Part shown: piece by piece, positions 44,063 to 54,490 of the stretch
How the letters are laid out: every line of letters starts with the position of its first letter
How positions within the stretch are numbered: position 1 is the stretch's first letter
Assembly: GCF_032118995.1 (NCBI RefSeq)
Contig: NC_092666.1
Span: 11,420,501 to 11,484,500 of the forward strand
Reading direction: 5' to 3'
DNA length: 64,000 nt
From: Asterias amurensis
Lineage: Eukaryota > Echinodermata > Asteroidea > Forcipulatida > Asteriidae
Notes under the pieces: model-generated
Seen by the model: only the letters and a program-made list of their open reading frames with translations
What the model was told of the DNA's origin: nothing
Database searches by the model: none
Program-made: the position numbers and the translations under genes

Positions 44063-44452
44063 TTAAAGAAACGTTACAGAATTGGTAAGAAACAAAAATC
44101 GTGAAGATCACAGATTTACATAAAACTTACACGGTCTAATGATGATGATAGTTGAAAACATCCCTTGAAATATTTCTGTCTGAAATGTCATATTTGATGA
44201 AAAAAAATATTTTAAATTCGCGTTTGGAGTTATCGCTCAGTGAGCGTTTTATTCATTTTTATTTTAGCATCGATGCAATGCAATGTTTGTAATCGTTTTT
44301 TTTCAGTATTGTCTCGTGACCCAGTTAGTTGGCTGATCGATCTCGAACTTCTACAGGTTTGTCAGTTCATGTATATGGTTGATTACATAAAGTGCTTACA
44401 CTGACAACAACTGTTTTGTGAGCAAAAAAACAATTCTGTAATTTTCCTTTAA
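44063..44452. mobile_element. TTAA MITE, family C-like
   Basis: TTAAAGAAACGTTACAGAATTG at the left, CAATTCTGTAATTTTCCTTTAA at the right. The inside has CACAGATTTACATAAAACTTACACGG and TTGAAATATTTCTG, as in families B and C. It lies in intron 1 and is non-coding. Confidence 0.7.
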
Positions 44453-45019
44453 GCAAGATATAAATAATAAATTGTCTGCTCTGGACTGTGAAGGTTATTA
44501 GTACAATTTGTATTGTTTCATAACATTATTGCTTTTTGCATAGTTTTTGGAGCTCCTGGTGAATTTGGTTTATTGATCAACAGTGGTCTACAAAGCAATG
44601 GTTTGGCAAACAAAACACCATTCACTTCTTTAATAAACAAAAAAACTAAATCACTTGTTGATTTTTGAACTTTCTTCTTTAAATTCATACGGGCTTTTCA
44701 TTTAATGAAATTTCCATCATTGCGAATATGAAATTGCCCCTTTTAATGACCTAACATTGAGCAGACGAAATAACGTATACTGTGTTTCTTAATGGTGCTC
44801 TTGCAAAAAAAAAAAATAATAATAATAATAATATGCCACTGTATCTATAACTGCCTTATATCAATAACTTGATTAAATGCTACATCACACAGCATTGCCC
44901 ATAGGTACAGAAAAAAAAGTATTTGAGAAAAGCGGTTTAAATTTAATACATTTAATTGGATTTAATCTTCCTCGACATTTACAGAGAGATTAGGGAGTCT
45001 TTACCAAGTCGGGTCAAAT

Positions 45020-45545
45020 TAAAACCAATTGGACCCGCACAGCGATAGCTATGGACCTTTTCAGAATTTTGAAAGGGTTTTCTCTACCGCTAGACTCGAA
45101 TACAGGCTGTTCTTTATATAAATATTATATTAATGATGCCATCAGTTTTAATGGTAGGCTTAATTTTGTTTAATGAGAAACTTACAAAGCTCATTATTAT
45201 TTCCAGTTTAGACGGCGTCTAGTATAAGGATTGATATTTCAGCCAAAGAAAACAATACCATTTCATATTAGCATTGTTTTGGACCCGTATAGTCTGCGAT
45301 ACGGACTTGACCAATATAGGACGGGGCTGTCCCGACAGCGCTCGAATACAGACTGTTTTTATGAAATACTTCTTATTAATGATATAGGCCTATTCAATTT
45401 TAAGGGTAGCTGTGTTTGGTTAAAATATGTGGCATCGTGGTTTCCGGTAAAGGCAGCGTACAGAATTATGCAGCATTTCAGATGCTCCAATACAGGAGGG
45501 TTTTACCTCCTCTGGTTGCAACCCCCATTTGTACTTTTGTTTAAT
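45020..45545 (+). repeat. Diverged direct repeats of about 240 bp, intron 1
   Basis: CTCGAATACAGGCTGTTCTT (45,098) and CTCGAATACAGACTGTTTTT (45,342) sit in the same surroundings: GGACC(T/C)... before, and TTAATGATGCCATCAGTTTTAATGG / TTAATGATATAGGCC...TTTTAAGGG after. A weaker third trace is TCCAATACAGGAGGGTTTT (45,487). An old tandem duplication of a non-coding segment. Confidence 0.5.
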
Positions 45546-45597
45546 TAACTTTATTTAAATACTTGTAATTAACATTCTTGTCCCTTGTTGAACAAAT

Positions 45598-45706
45598 GGA
45601 AATACAACAAACAAACGAACAAACTAACAAAACAAACAAACAAACAAACAAACAAACAAACAAACAAACAAACAAACAAACAAACAAACAAACAAACAAA
45701 CAAACA
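45598..45706 (+). repeat. (AAAC)n microsatellite
   Basis: About 20 perfect ACAA/CAAA tetramers (45,629-45,704) preceded by a few variant units (CGAACAAACTAAC). Simple repeat. The 63-codon frame across it on the other strand is only VCLF repeats. Confidence 0.95.
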
Positions 45707-45739
45707 ACAATACGTCATTTTGCTATTTCCTTCATATGG

Positions 45740-45860
45740 AAAGGTTTGCGGTAACACCATGTAATGACTATCTCTAATGAGTTGGGGTGGTTCTGAAAAG
45801 AACCGTTGGTTTCAACTCGACGTTTCGATCAGTATGCTCTGATCGTCTTCGGGAGAAAGA
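45740..45860 (-). repeat. Hammerhead-like/histone-type stem-loop repeat, copy 3 (inverted)
   Basis: On the minus strand CGAAGA-CGATCAG-AGCATA-CTGATCG-AAACGTC (45,852-45,819) has perfectly paired stem II arms. It is followed by CGAGTTGAAACCAAC, GGTTCTTTTCAGAACCACC and CCAACTCATTAGAGATAGTC, then GGTGTTACCGCAAACCTTTCC. It is collinear with copy 2 for about 120 bp at high identity. The two copies share their 3' limit near GCAAACCTTTC, so this is probably a defined element end. Confidence 0.6.
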
Positions 45861-46144
45861 ATACAATTTTCGTTTGATTGTGTGATTAGTGATGTTCAAC
45901 AGCGAAATGTGCGGTTGGATTCGCGTCTGTTTTTACGTTTTTTTGGACTCGAAGAATATTGCGCGAACGTAACTCATGACGTTTATATAAAGCCTCAGAA
46001 CTAAGCAGACAAAGTACGTATAGCTATTTTTGCTGAACAATAGAAGCAGGGAACCAGTTACAAACATTACAAATGCTATGGTATTGCAGCTGTTTGCCTG
46101 GGAAGCACTCTATCGTTTTGTGCTTTGCAAATTGTTAAAAAGAA

Positions 46145-46215
46145 GGGTGTCATGGCCGAGTGGTTTAGAGCATCTGCATCAAGTTTTGTGTTTGGAGAAA
46201 GATCAAAACCCAAAA
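46145..46215 (+). mobile_element. tRNA-like SINE head (A box only)
   Basis: GTCATGGCCGAGTGGTTTAG begins like a Ser/Leu-type tRNA, with TGGCCGAGTGG (46,153-46,163) as A box. No B box or acceptor arm follows; the sequence degrades into an A-rich tail (CAAAACCCAAAACACC). More likely a decayed SINE than a tRNA gene. Confidence 0.35.
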
Positions 46216-46479
46216 CACCAACCAAAACAGGTTATTGGTCCTGCTTTGGCAAACAGTCAAGTTTGCCATAATATCGTTCCGGTACATGGTCATTCATATA
46301 CCAGCAACTAATAATATAACATTGTTCACACGTCAAGTCACGCACAAAGGAAGGGAATAATAGAAACTGGTTTTTCGCTCCGGTCTCCCTAATTAATTCA
46401 TATATGGAGATATTTTCGGCTATTGTTCAATAGTTGGTGTTGCTACTAATTAGAACTAGACATGTGGACATTATTAACG

Positions 46480-46507
46480 TTCAATTCAATTCAATTCAAT
46501 TCAATTC
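46480..46507 (+). repeat. (TTCAA)n microsatellite
   Basis: Five repeats of TTCAA (TTCAATTCAATTCAATTCAA) followed by variants. Short simple repeat in intron 1. Confidence 0.9.
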
Positions 46508-46599
46508 ATTTCGATTTGTTTCAATTCACCTTTGGTTCATTGTACATTTTGAAAAGCAACTGGACTATTGTCCGATAACTCAGGCGCTGGACATGTTTT

Positions 46600-47070
46600 T
46601 AATTGTCAAAGAACAGTATTATGGTGTATCCCATAATGTATACATAAAATAACAAAACTATTCAACTATTCAAGCTCAATTGGTCATCGAATTTCCAAGA
46701 GAGTGATGAAAGAAAAAACACCCTTGGTGCATTCCATTATGTGCTTTCAGACGCATAATAAAAGGCTTCAGCTGAAGTATTTTGTTATTTGAGTGAGAAA
46801 TTACCATTTTCTCAAAAAATACCTTACTTCTCACAGTGTTCTATAGTATCAAAAGCTCTCAATTGCTCGTTACCAAGAAGTAATTTTTTATGCTAACAAT
46901 TATTTTGAGTAATTTGAAAGCACACACTTGTGCAACAAGGGCGTTTTTCCTTCAGTATTTTCTCGCAAGTTTGAGGACCAATTGTGTCCAAAATCACAGG
47001 TTTGTTATTTTATACGTGTTGGGATACACCTAATAAAAATACTGGTCTTTGACAATACAAAACGTGCCCA
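46600..47070. mobile_element. TTAA MITE family A, broken composite of two partial copies
   Basis: First part: TGTCAAAGAACAG... CATAAAATAACAAAAC... GCTTTCAGACGCATAATAAAAGG... CTCGTTACCAAG... TATTTTGAGTAATT. Second part restarts at GAAAGCACACACTTGTGC and runs to ACACCTAATAAAAATACTGGTC. Neither has a terminal repeat at the outer side. It appears to be one copy inside or next to another. Confidence 0.6.
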
Positions 47071-47071
47071 G

Positions 47072-47226
47072 CAGCCGATTTCACAACACGCTAGGATTAA
47101 TCCAATCTCGAGTTAGGACAGGAGTAACTCGTCCTAAACTTAAGATGGGTTCAATGCGTCCTAACGTCTTTGGATACGGAACTAAGATTAATCCTAAGTT
47201 AGGAAGAGTTTTGTGAAATCCACTGA
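47072..47226. mobile_element. AGTTAGGAC-family foldback element
   Basis: Ends CAGCCGATTTCACAACACG and GAGTTTTGTGAAATCCACTG. Inner arms AGGATTAATCC and GGACAGGAGTAACTCGTCC, with CTAAGATTAATCCTAAGTTAGG opposite. Strongly similar to 35,957-36,125, including AACGTC...GGATACGGAAC. Confidence 0.7.
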
Positions 47227-47724
47227 TGTGTCTTTAATACCACCACGAGCGAGTCCGATATTCCACGTGGGCGCTAATCCGGTCACCAATCGAACATCCA
47301 ACTAATTAGGTCGATGGCAATAAATTATAAAACTTGATGAGCAATTTCGTACACACTCGGCATGTGGGGGTCTCTGCTGGATACTTGGTTAATTTCGGTA
47401 AAGCCCCCCCTGTATGTTCTGAACGGTTGACGGCGTAGCGATATTTGTTTTTGCAACTAGTCGCAGTAGGTGTATGGCATTGACGGATAGATACCATCTA
47501 ATTACGTGATCATCAGTAGACGACACTGTTTCGTTGAATGGATCACTGTTCAACTAAAAAAAAATCTTCTGAAGAAAGACAAGACATGAAAACTAACTTT
47601 GTTTTGTCGTTTGAAAAGGAAAATAATACATTGGTATTAGGAACAGTTTAACTGTTTTAATCATATGAAAATATAGTGTAAATGGTGGTGGAGTTTTTGA
47701 AGTACAACCACAAATATGGAGCGC

Positions 47725-48107
47725 TTAAAGACATCGGACACTTTCGGTAAACAGTATTGTCCAAGGCTCACACTTCGTGTATCACAACTTCTATATAACA
47801 TAACAAACCTGTGAAAATTTTGGCTCAATCGGTCATCGGAGTTGGGAGAAAATAACGGGAAAACCCATCCTTGTTTCCGCACGTTTCGCCGTGCCATGAC
47901 ATGACTTGTTTGTGTTTAAAATAAATCCGTAATTCTCGTTATAGAATTGATATTGTTTTAATGGTTTTTTTTTTAAAGTAAAGCATTTCATGGAATAATA
48001 TTTCAAGAGAAGTCTTTCACCGTTACCTTCTGTATACCCTGTAAGTTATTTGTAAATCTGTGAACTTTTAATTTTTTTTCTGTACCGAAAGTGTCCAATG
48101 ACTTTAA
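47725..48107. mobile_element. TTAA MITE family B, copy 1
   Basis: TTAAAGACATCGGACACTTTCGG at the left and CCGAAAGTGTCCAATGACTTTAA at the right. The inside has GTGTATCACAACTTCTATA, CTCAATCGGTCATCGGAGTTG, CACGTTTCGCCGTGCCATGAC and AAAGTAAAGCATTTCATGG. About 383 bp. It shares short blocks (AACAAACCTGTGAAAATTT) with family A, so the two families are related. Confidence 0.8.
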
Positions 48108-48288
48108 TGGCAACGCATGACGAAAAATCCGGAACCGGAATAGGCCTACACAATCACACAAACGTTTCAGTTTTATAGTCATACATTTTTGTAGTAATTA
48201 CCAAAGATAGGCCTAAATACTACATTAAGACATTGTAATAATCTTTGGAAAACAAAAACGAAGTTGAGTGAGGAATGTTTTTCTCCTG

Positions 48289-48674
48289 TTAAAGACACCG
48301 GACACTATTGGTAATTGTTAAAGACCAGTCTTCTGACTTGGTGTATCTCAACATATGCATAAAATAACAAACTTGTGACAATTCGAGCTGAATTGGGTCG
48401 TCGAAGTTGCGAGATAATAATGAAACAAAAAACACCCTTGTCACACTAAGTTGTGTGCTTTCAGATATTTGATTTCGAGAACTCAAAATCTAATTCTGAG
48501 ATCTCAAAATAAAATTCGTGGAACATGACTTCTTTCTCGAAAACTACGTTACTTCAGAGGGAAACGTTTCTCATAATGTTTTATACTATCAACCTCTCCC
48601 CAGAAATCGTTACCAAGTAAGGTTTTATGCTAACAATTATTTTGAGTAATTACCAATAGTGTCCACTGCCTTAA
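48289..48674. mobile_element. TTAA MITE family A, full length
   Basis: TTAAAGACACCGGACACTATTGG and CCAATAGTGTCCACTGCCTTAA form the ends. The inside has GGTGTATCTCAACATATGC, GTCGTCGAAGTTGCGAGATAAT, TCACACTAAGTTGTGTGC and two palindromic GAGATCTCAAAAT-type blocks. 386 bp, and one of the best kept copies. Confidence 0.82.
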
Positions 48675-49094
48675 CCCTACCTCCATGCTTTAACAGAACA
48701 CAGTTATATCGAGAACGTCCCGTCCCGAGTTTTCTGTCCACCCGATCCGTTTTTAAGCACGCAGTGTCAAAGGGTAAAGACACGCTTACACTAAACAATT
48801 TCCCTGCTGGTAGTCCACGAGCCAAACCAATCGTCGTAAATAAGACACAACGGCACCGAAGTCCGAGCAATGTTCAAAATATACACCGTAGCAACTTCAA
48901 ATAAACATGCGCAATTACACCGGCTATTAAAATTACAGTCCCAATTATTTTGGCGTTGAATGAGTTACGCGGATGAAAATGAAAACTGGCCGGGGGATTG
49001 ATATTGCGGCAGGCCTCACCGTGCAGCCGCAGGTAATTCATCTGAGGAATGCCCATTTATCTTAAAGTGTAAACTCTTGACCTGTACTGCCTTT
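48675..49094. other. Intron 1 sequence, nothing recognised
   Basis: Less AT-rich DNA (48,690-48,900) with overlapping frames of 77 and 81 codons on opposite strands. Neither shows a domain or splice sites of exon type, and coding use is not supported. Confidence 0.35.
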
Positions 49095-49213
49095 TAAAGG
49101 CACTGGACCCCTTTGGTAATTTGTCAAAGACCCGTGTTCTCATTTGGTGTATCTCAACATATGCATTTGTCTTGTAGTGTAAAATCTTGACATGTACTGC
49201 ATTTAAAAGTACT

Positions 49214-49325
49214 GAAGTCGATTTCTCAAAGAGTTAGGACTAGTCCTAACTTAGGACTCGTCCTAGGAGATATTAAAAACTTAAGGCTAGTCCTAAGTTA
49301 GGACTAGTACTAGGACATATCAAAA
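49214..49325. mobile_element. AGTTAGGAC-family element with repeated CTAGTCCTAA arms
   Basis: GAAGTCGATTTCTCAAAGAG at the left, then AGTTAGGACTAGTCCTAACTT, GGCTAGTCCTAAGTTAGGAC and AGTACTAGGACATATC. The nested palindromes give it a potential for several alternative hairpins. The right end is incomplete. Confidence 0.6.
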
Positions 49326-49395
49326 ACAGGCAAATCTTTGCTTTACGAGGAATTCACACTTACCTTTTAGTGTAAGCTCTTGACCTGTACTGTGT

Positions 49396-49770
49396 TTAAA
49401 GGGAAGGTACACGTTTGGTAATTACTCAAAACATTTAATATTAACTTAAAAACTGACTTGGTATAACGATCAATGGAGAGCTGTATAAAAACCTTGTGGG
49501 AAACGACTCCCTTTGAAGTAACGTAGTTTTTGAGAAAGAGGTAATTTCTCACTAAAATAATAAAAGACTTCTAGCTAGAAATCTTTTATTCCTATCTGAA
49601 AGCACACAAATTCGTCCAACAAAGGTGTTTTTTCTTTCATAATTTTCTCGCAACTTCGATAACCAATTGAGGCAAAATTTTTACAGGCTTGTTATTTTAT
49701 GCCTATGATGGGATACACCAAGTTAGAACACTGGTCTTTTACAATTACCAAACATGAACAGTGCTTTTAA
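49396..49770. mobile_element. TTAA MITE family A, diverged full-length copy
   Basis: TTAAAGGGAAGGTACACGTTTGG and CCAAACATGAACAGTGCTTTTAA as ends. The body retains GTGGGAAACGACTCCCTTTG, AACGTAGTTTTTGAGAAAGAGG and CTGAAAGCACACAAATTCG. A different subfamily from 48,289 by its ends. Confidence 0.75.
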
Positions 49771-49781
49771 AGCCTGGGGTC

Positions 49782-49895
49782 GATGTTACGAAGAGTTAGT
49801 ACTAGTCCTAGCTTAGGACTAAAAACTCAAAGCTAGTCTTAAGTAAGGTCGAGTAACTCGTCCCAACTCGAGATAAGACTAGTCTGAACTCTTAT
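49782..49895. mobile_element. AGTTAGGAC-family foldback element
   Basis: GGTCGATGTTACGAAGAGTTAG at the left. The inside has ACTAGTCCTAGCTTAGGAC and GTAACTCGTCCCAACTCGAG, and the right part reads ATAAGACTAGTCTGAACTCTT. It follows the family A copy by about a dozen bases. Confidence 0.6.
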
Positions 49896-50600
49896 ACCCT
49901 GTACATTTCAAGTTGTCCCCCATGTGGCTCTTTAAAAAGAGTGGTGGTTATTTCACTCTTTTAGAGGGGTTTCACTCCAGGACAGAGTGCAAAATCACCA
50001 AACAGATGCAAACTTCAATCTAAAAGAGTGGACAAAGAGTTATTTCTCATATGGCTCTTCAAGAGTGCATTTCGCTCCTTTGCATTTAGAGAGTGAAAGT
50101 CTACCCTGTTCATCAATTGGATATCATGACAAAATACGCTAATCTAGTGTAATGCATTCACGTATCTCGCTAAGGCATTTTTTAATAGCCATGAAATATG
50201 CACACCCGCACATTAGTAGAGGATTAAAATTTATAGAGGCTGTGCAAGCTCTGTATGTATACATCCACCTCTTATGAAGTTGATGGCAAGAAACAATTAA
50301 GGACTTGCCAGTGGTACCTTGAGGATTGCATTACATAATAATTGTGTTCTTAACAGCGTACAACCCTCCAGAATATGTTTGAATCAATTGTGCTGGTATA
50401 CTCCCAGGCGCTGATTTTTTTTTTATGCGTTAAGCACACAACACACAGAGTAAAGTATTAGATAACTGAAGAAAGATTGCCTAACATTATGGACCCCAGG
50501 GCCCAATTTTATCGCACTGCTTTTTTATATTTATATATATATATATTTTTTAAGTAGAACCCTATGAAAAACAAGCATAATATCCCATAGGGATAGCTAA
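49896..50600. other. Intron 1 sequence with a truncated family E end
   Basis: AT-rich intronic DNA. GGGCCCAATTTTATCGCACTGC (about 50,500-50,522) is an isolated end of MITE family E, followed by a TA-rich tract (ATATATATATAT near 50,532). CACTCTTTTAGAGGGGTTTC and AGAGTGGACAAAGAGTTATT (49,955-50,045) form a small duplicated motif with no known meaning. Confidence 0.45.
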
Positions 50601-50603
50601 GTG

Positions 50604-50722
50604 TTTTTTTTTACCCATACACCGATGTGTGTTTTTAGCACTGTATACTCTGTACTTTCTCGAGTCCTGTGAAAAAAATATCACAGGCATGTTACTCGGG
50701 TGGGATTCGAACCCATGGGTAC
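50604..50722 (-). mobile_element. tRNA-derived SINE-like element, minus strand
   Basis: On the minus strand CATGGGTTCGAATCCCACCC contains a perfect B box (GGTTCGAATCC, 50,713-50,703). It is followed by GAGTAACATGCCTGTGATAT, a CACAGGACTCGAG stretch, and ends TGTATGGGTAAAAAAAAA at 50,604. The A-box half is missing and replaced by a long A/T run (50,728-50,770). A 5'-truncated SINE in intron 1. Confidence 0.5.
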
Positions 50723-50770
50723 CCCCCCCAAAAAAAAAAAAAAAAAAAAACAAGAAAAAAAACAAGAAAA

Positions 50771-51953
50771 AAAGAACTAATATTCTTTATCCCCGATGCA
50801 AATTTAACATCTCTCATAAGTGCTTTTCATAAGATGAAAAGAAAGGAAATAATGGTTATTGGACTATGCCTCACTCACTAGAAAGTGATGAGAGACACAA
50901 CACCTAGCAATCATACTTTGCGAAGTTGCACCTATCCACCGTGCGCCGAATTCTAACAACAATAACGGTATCTATAACAACTGTGCAGTTTTACTGGTGC
51001 AAGCAACATGTCAACCTAAGATGAATGATTTCTAGCCATGCATCACCGCTTCCATTTTGTTCCTGTAGATTATAAGATTTGAATTCATCTGCATATCAAT
51101 GCACAACAGAATGCGTTGTTGTTTTCTGGGAAGTGAGATCCCCATTTCATTGATTTTTTTTTTCTCTAGTGGATTACTTATAAGCTGTTCTTTTTCTCCC
51201 CTTTTGTTTGCAAATTAAACCAACTCCATCAAAACCCTTCCCAATCAGTTATAATCAGAATATTTAGGCTAGCAGTAAAAAAAAAACAAATTCAGCAAGC
51301 AATCGCCTGAGCTAATTAGAAAGACGCCACGAAGACGGGTCCCGCTGTGAGTTATGGTGAAATTAATTTGGCGATTTTGGGGAGGGTTGATTACGCGTTT
51401 GGGTCTGCCTTCAGACCATCGCGCGTGCATCGTGTTAAACTAAATGACTTTTTAAAGGGACCGTAGCCGCAGTGAATATTCCTTATGTATGCAGAGGACA
51501 TAAAAATATGGTAATTTAAATTGTACTTGTTAATTTATGATAGATGTGTGTTTTACAAACATTGGACTTAATTAGTTAGGGCTAACTCGAGTTGCCCGTG
51601 ACGCTACGATGTTTGAAATATTATACATTATTCATCACTCAGTTTTGAACATCGACTTAACGCACACTGGACTAATTTATTTTGACAGTTGGGAAGGGGG
51701 GGGGGGGGGGGCTCAGAACCCCCCATTTCCCCCCAATTTTGGAGCTTTAAAAATGCACAAGACGAATAGGTAGATAGATACGAGCACACGCGCGCTGTGT
51801 GCAGATTTGATATGGAGGGAGGTTGCGCGCGTAAAGTAACTGGGTGTGAGTTTATTATTCCATGTACAACCGAGCCGGCCGCAGCCCTGGGCAAAATTTC
51901 ATGGACTTGCTTAAAGCCGAATTCTCCGCTTATGATCACCATTCTCCGCTAAC
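50771..51953. other. Intron 1 sequence, nothing recognised
   Basis: No gene. It contains a G17-18 run at about 51,694-51,711. The frame crossing it on the minus strand (104 codons, 51,942-51,628) is chance coding with a proline run from the G tract. Confidence 0.4.
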
Positions 51954-52149
51954 TGGGCCAAATTTCATAGAGCTGTTTAGCAGAAAATACTGCTTAAACA
52001 AATTATTTGCTAAGCGAAAAAATTAGTTGGGTACCAGTCTAGACAATGTTAACTTAATGGAATGTTGGTTGGTAACCTGTTTTTTTCTAAGCAATATTTT
52101 TCTGTGCTTAGCAACTTTGTGTGCTTACTGGCTTTATGAAATTGGGCCC
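51954..52149. mobile_element. MITE family E, intron 1
   Basis: TGGGCCAAATTTCATAGAGC at the left, GGCTTTATGAAATTGGGCCC at the right. The inside has GGGTACCAGTCTAGACAATG and TGGTTGGTAACCTG. 196 bp, with inverted ends and internal symmetry. Confidence 0.75.
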
Positions 52150-52238
52150 TCTGCAAGCGTTGAGTTTGTGTGTAAGCAAAAAATGCCTAGTAGTGTGGGC
52201 AGTGCATGCACGTGCACAATCCAAAACTCCCTGTAACT

Positions 52239-52430
52239 CATGAAATACGCTTTCCCAGAGCTGCTAAAGCACAAAAAGTAGCTAAGCACCACAAAATTAT
52301 GCTTACCAGAAAAAGATTACAATCTGCTATGTCACATGTACAATGTGTGACTGGTATCCTGTTTACTTCTACTAAGCAGAACATGTTTTTAAGCATTATT
52401 GTCTGCTTAAGCAGCCCTATACAATTGTGG
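52239..52430. mobile_element. MITE family E, degraded
   Basis: CATGAAATACGCTTTCCCAGAG and GCTTAAGCAGCCCTATACAATT are decayed ends. The centre has CACATGTACAATGTGTGACTGG, a family E feature. It lies only 90 bp after the previous member. Confidence 0.55.
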
Positions 52431-53130
52431 CGTGCTTTGATCATAACGGTACCAACGATACTAACCCACTCACCAATTCCCTGCCATCTATATTACAGAC
52501 AATAGATCACCCACTATCTGCATGCTGTGCCGCGTTCAACTCTAATTGGACACCACTAATACCCAACTATACTCCCCTAATCAGGATTCCCAGGGCAGTC
52601 AACGAGCGTCGAGGTTTTCCCTTCACAACTCCACCGATGTGATTAATTTGTCCGAAAAGCCAACAATCGTCTCCCCCTCTCTTTCTCTCCTGCATGGTTC
52701 CCGCTGTGTATATATTACTCATACCCTTCCAATATAGCGCTCCATTATTCAAACCGTAATTGCAACTGATTATGACTAATTTAGAGGAACGTCTGTGCAT
52801 TTTTTTTTTCTTCATTTGGTGGCGCATTTATTGATGTCTTAGTTTTTGGAGGTCAACATTCTTTTTAGATTAGTAAGAGCAATGGTTGGTTTGTATCATT
52901 TTAGGAGGACACAAACGAGTGAGCGGCGAGTTTCTACCAATAAGAAATGCTGTTACATAACAATTTCCTGACCAATCATTACCAATTATTATGATCGAGC
53001 TGCCAAAGCGCAACAGCTTTAAGCAAATATTATTTGTCATCTCTCCATCCACCCAGCTTCAAAAGTCGAACAGTTTCTCACCACAACTTAGATCTTCAAT
53101 GCCGTCATACTTTATTAAGATATTCTCTGC
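52431..53130. other. Intron 1 sequence, nothing recognised
   Basis: Several frames of 60-86 codons occur on both strands over the same bases; none shows a domain. No repeat of the families named here is evident. Confidence 0.35.
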
Positions 53131-53245
53131 CTTTTAAAATAATAATATTAATAATTTCGAAGTTTTAGATCGAAGTTTTATCTACCAAACAAGGTATAAT
53201 CAAGGCGCTGAGTATTATACAAATTTTCAGAAAGAAAGCCTTGTT
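53131..53245 (+). repeat. Dispersed GGCGCTGAGTAT repeat, copy 1
   Basis: TTATCTACCAAACAAGGTATA, AATCAAGGCGCTGAGTAT and ATACAAATTTTCAGAAAG match a segment at 62,945-63,030. A related CATATACAAAGCGCC/ATCAAAGGCGCTGAAA pair occurs near 53,800-53,855. Probably the conserved core of a SINE or MITE, not identified. Confidence 0.5.
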
Positions 53246-53439
53246 AGTTGGTTACTTCTTTATAATAGATTACTATGGCTTTGTACTGTTTTCATGAAGT
53301 ATGGAAATATTAAATAAATGCGAGTTTCGAACTGAATTAGATTGAATTGAATATTAAGCAAATGCTACAAAAAGGCATTCTATACGAAGCTATATGAGAA
53401 AAATGATTTCATAATTGGACTACCCTGGCAATATTTGTA

Positions 53440-54352
53440 TTGAAACAAAGAGATCTAAGACCCTTCGGCAGCAACTCTTTGTAACATTGTCGATGCTGCA
53501 TCCAGTCTTATCTTGATTCAAAGACAGTAAAGCATGCCCGAAGCAGAATTTCTGCTGATGTTGTCACCAAACTGTAGGCCTACTTAATCTTTGTTCAAAG
53601 AAAGAAATGAGACAGAGAAAAGAGTGACAATAGGTTTTGCAAACATTACCCTCTACCATGTTTCTGCTGATGTTGTCACCATATCTGTAGGCCTACTTTA
53701 TCTTTATTCAAAGAAAAAGTGAGACAGAGAAAAAAGTGACAATATGTTTTGCAAACATAGTCTTTAATGCTCTACCATGTCTTGAGTAATAATACTTATA
53801 ACAGCATATACAAAGCGCCATATGTCCACAAAATTGATCAAAGGCGCTGAAAAAGAGGGTTAATAGCATACAAAATACGTATTTTGTGCCGATGTTGTCA
53901 CTCTGTACATTATCTTGATTCAAAGAAGGTAATGAAGGAGACAAGAGAGTGACAATAGGTTTTGTAAACATTGCCCTCTACCCTGTCAAAGACAGCTACC
54001 TTGTCTTGATTGAAAGACGGTAAAGCATGCCCGAAGCATAATTTATACTGCTACATTATCTTTACTCAAAGAAAGAAATGAGACAGACATAAGAGTGGCA
54101 ATAGGTTTTTCAAACATTACCGTGCCAATGCTTTTGTTTTATGCAATTCGCCAGACACACAAGGCCTGATTGCCACTTCAAGGTGTGGGCTAGGCAACAA
54201 TTTTTGTTGTTCTTCCAGGGGCCATTGCCAGTTGCCACCTACCAAGGGCTGCAACAGGGTTACCCCCTTTACAGTCCATACGGATGTATACCTTGTCTTG
54301 AGTAAAAGAAGGTTAGCATACGTTAGAAAATGACACTGGGTTTTGCAAACAT
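53440..54352 (+). repeat. Degenerate minisatellite, five to six units
   Basis: A module of CATTATCTTNATTCAAAGAAAG, then GAGACAGAGAAAAGAGTGACA, then ATAGGTTTTGCAAACATTAC recurs near 53,590, 53,700, 53,910, 54,060 and 54,295. Between modules TTTCTGCTGATGTTGTCACC and AAAGCATGCCCGAAGCA also recur. Spacing is irregular (about 75-230 bp). Old tandem repeat, non-coding. Confidence 0.6.
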
Positions 54353-54490
54353 TGCTAAGCAGAAATGAGCAGGATACCAGTCACAAAATTGTAAATGTGA
54401 CATGATAGTTTGGCTGGTAACCTTATTCTGGTAAGCATAATTTTGATGTGCTTAGCTACTTTTTGTGCCAAAGCAGCTCTGTGAAATTAG
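54353..54490. mobile_element. MITE family E, partial
   Basis: CTAAGCAGAAATGAGCAGGATACC, TTTGGCTGGTAACC and GTGCCAAAGCAGCTCTGTGAAATT are family E blocks. The left terminal repeat is missing because the element abuts the minisatellite. Confidence 0.6.

Noticed and set aside
46145-46215. tRNA-Ser or tRNA-Leu gene
   Set aside because: Only the D-arm/A-box part fits. The anticodon, variable and T arms are missing.
50669-50881. Lysine-rich frame KKKKKKTRKKTRKK
   Set aside because: Produced by an A-rich tract next to a SINE-like element.
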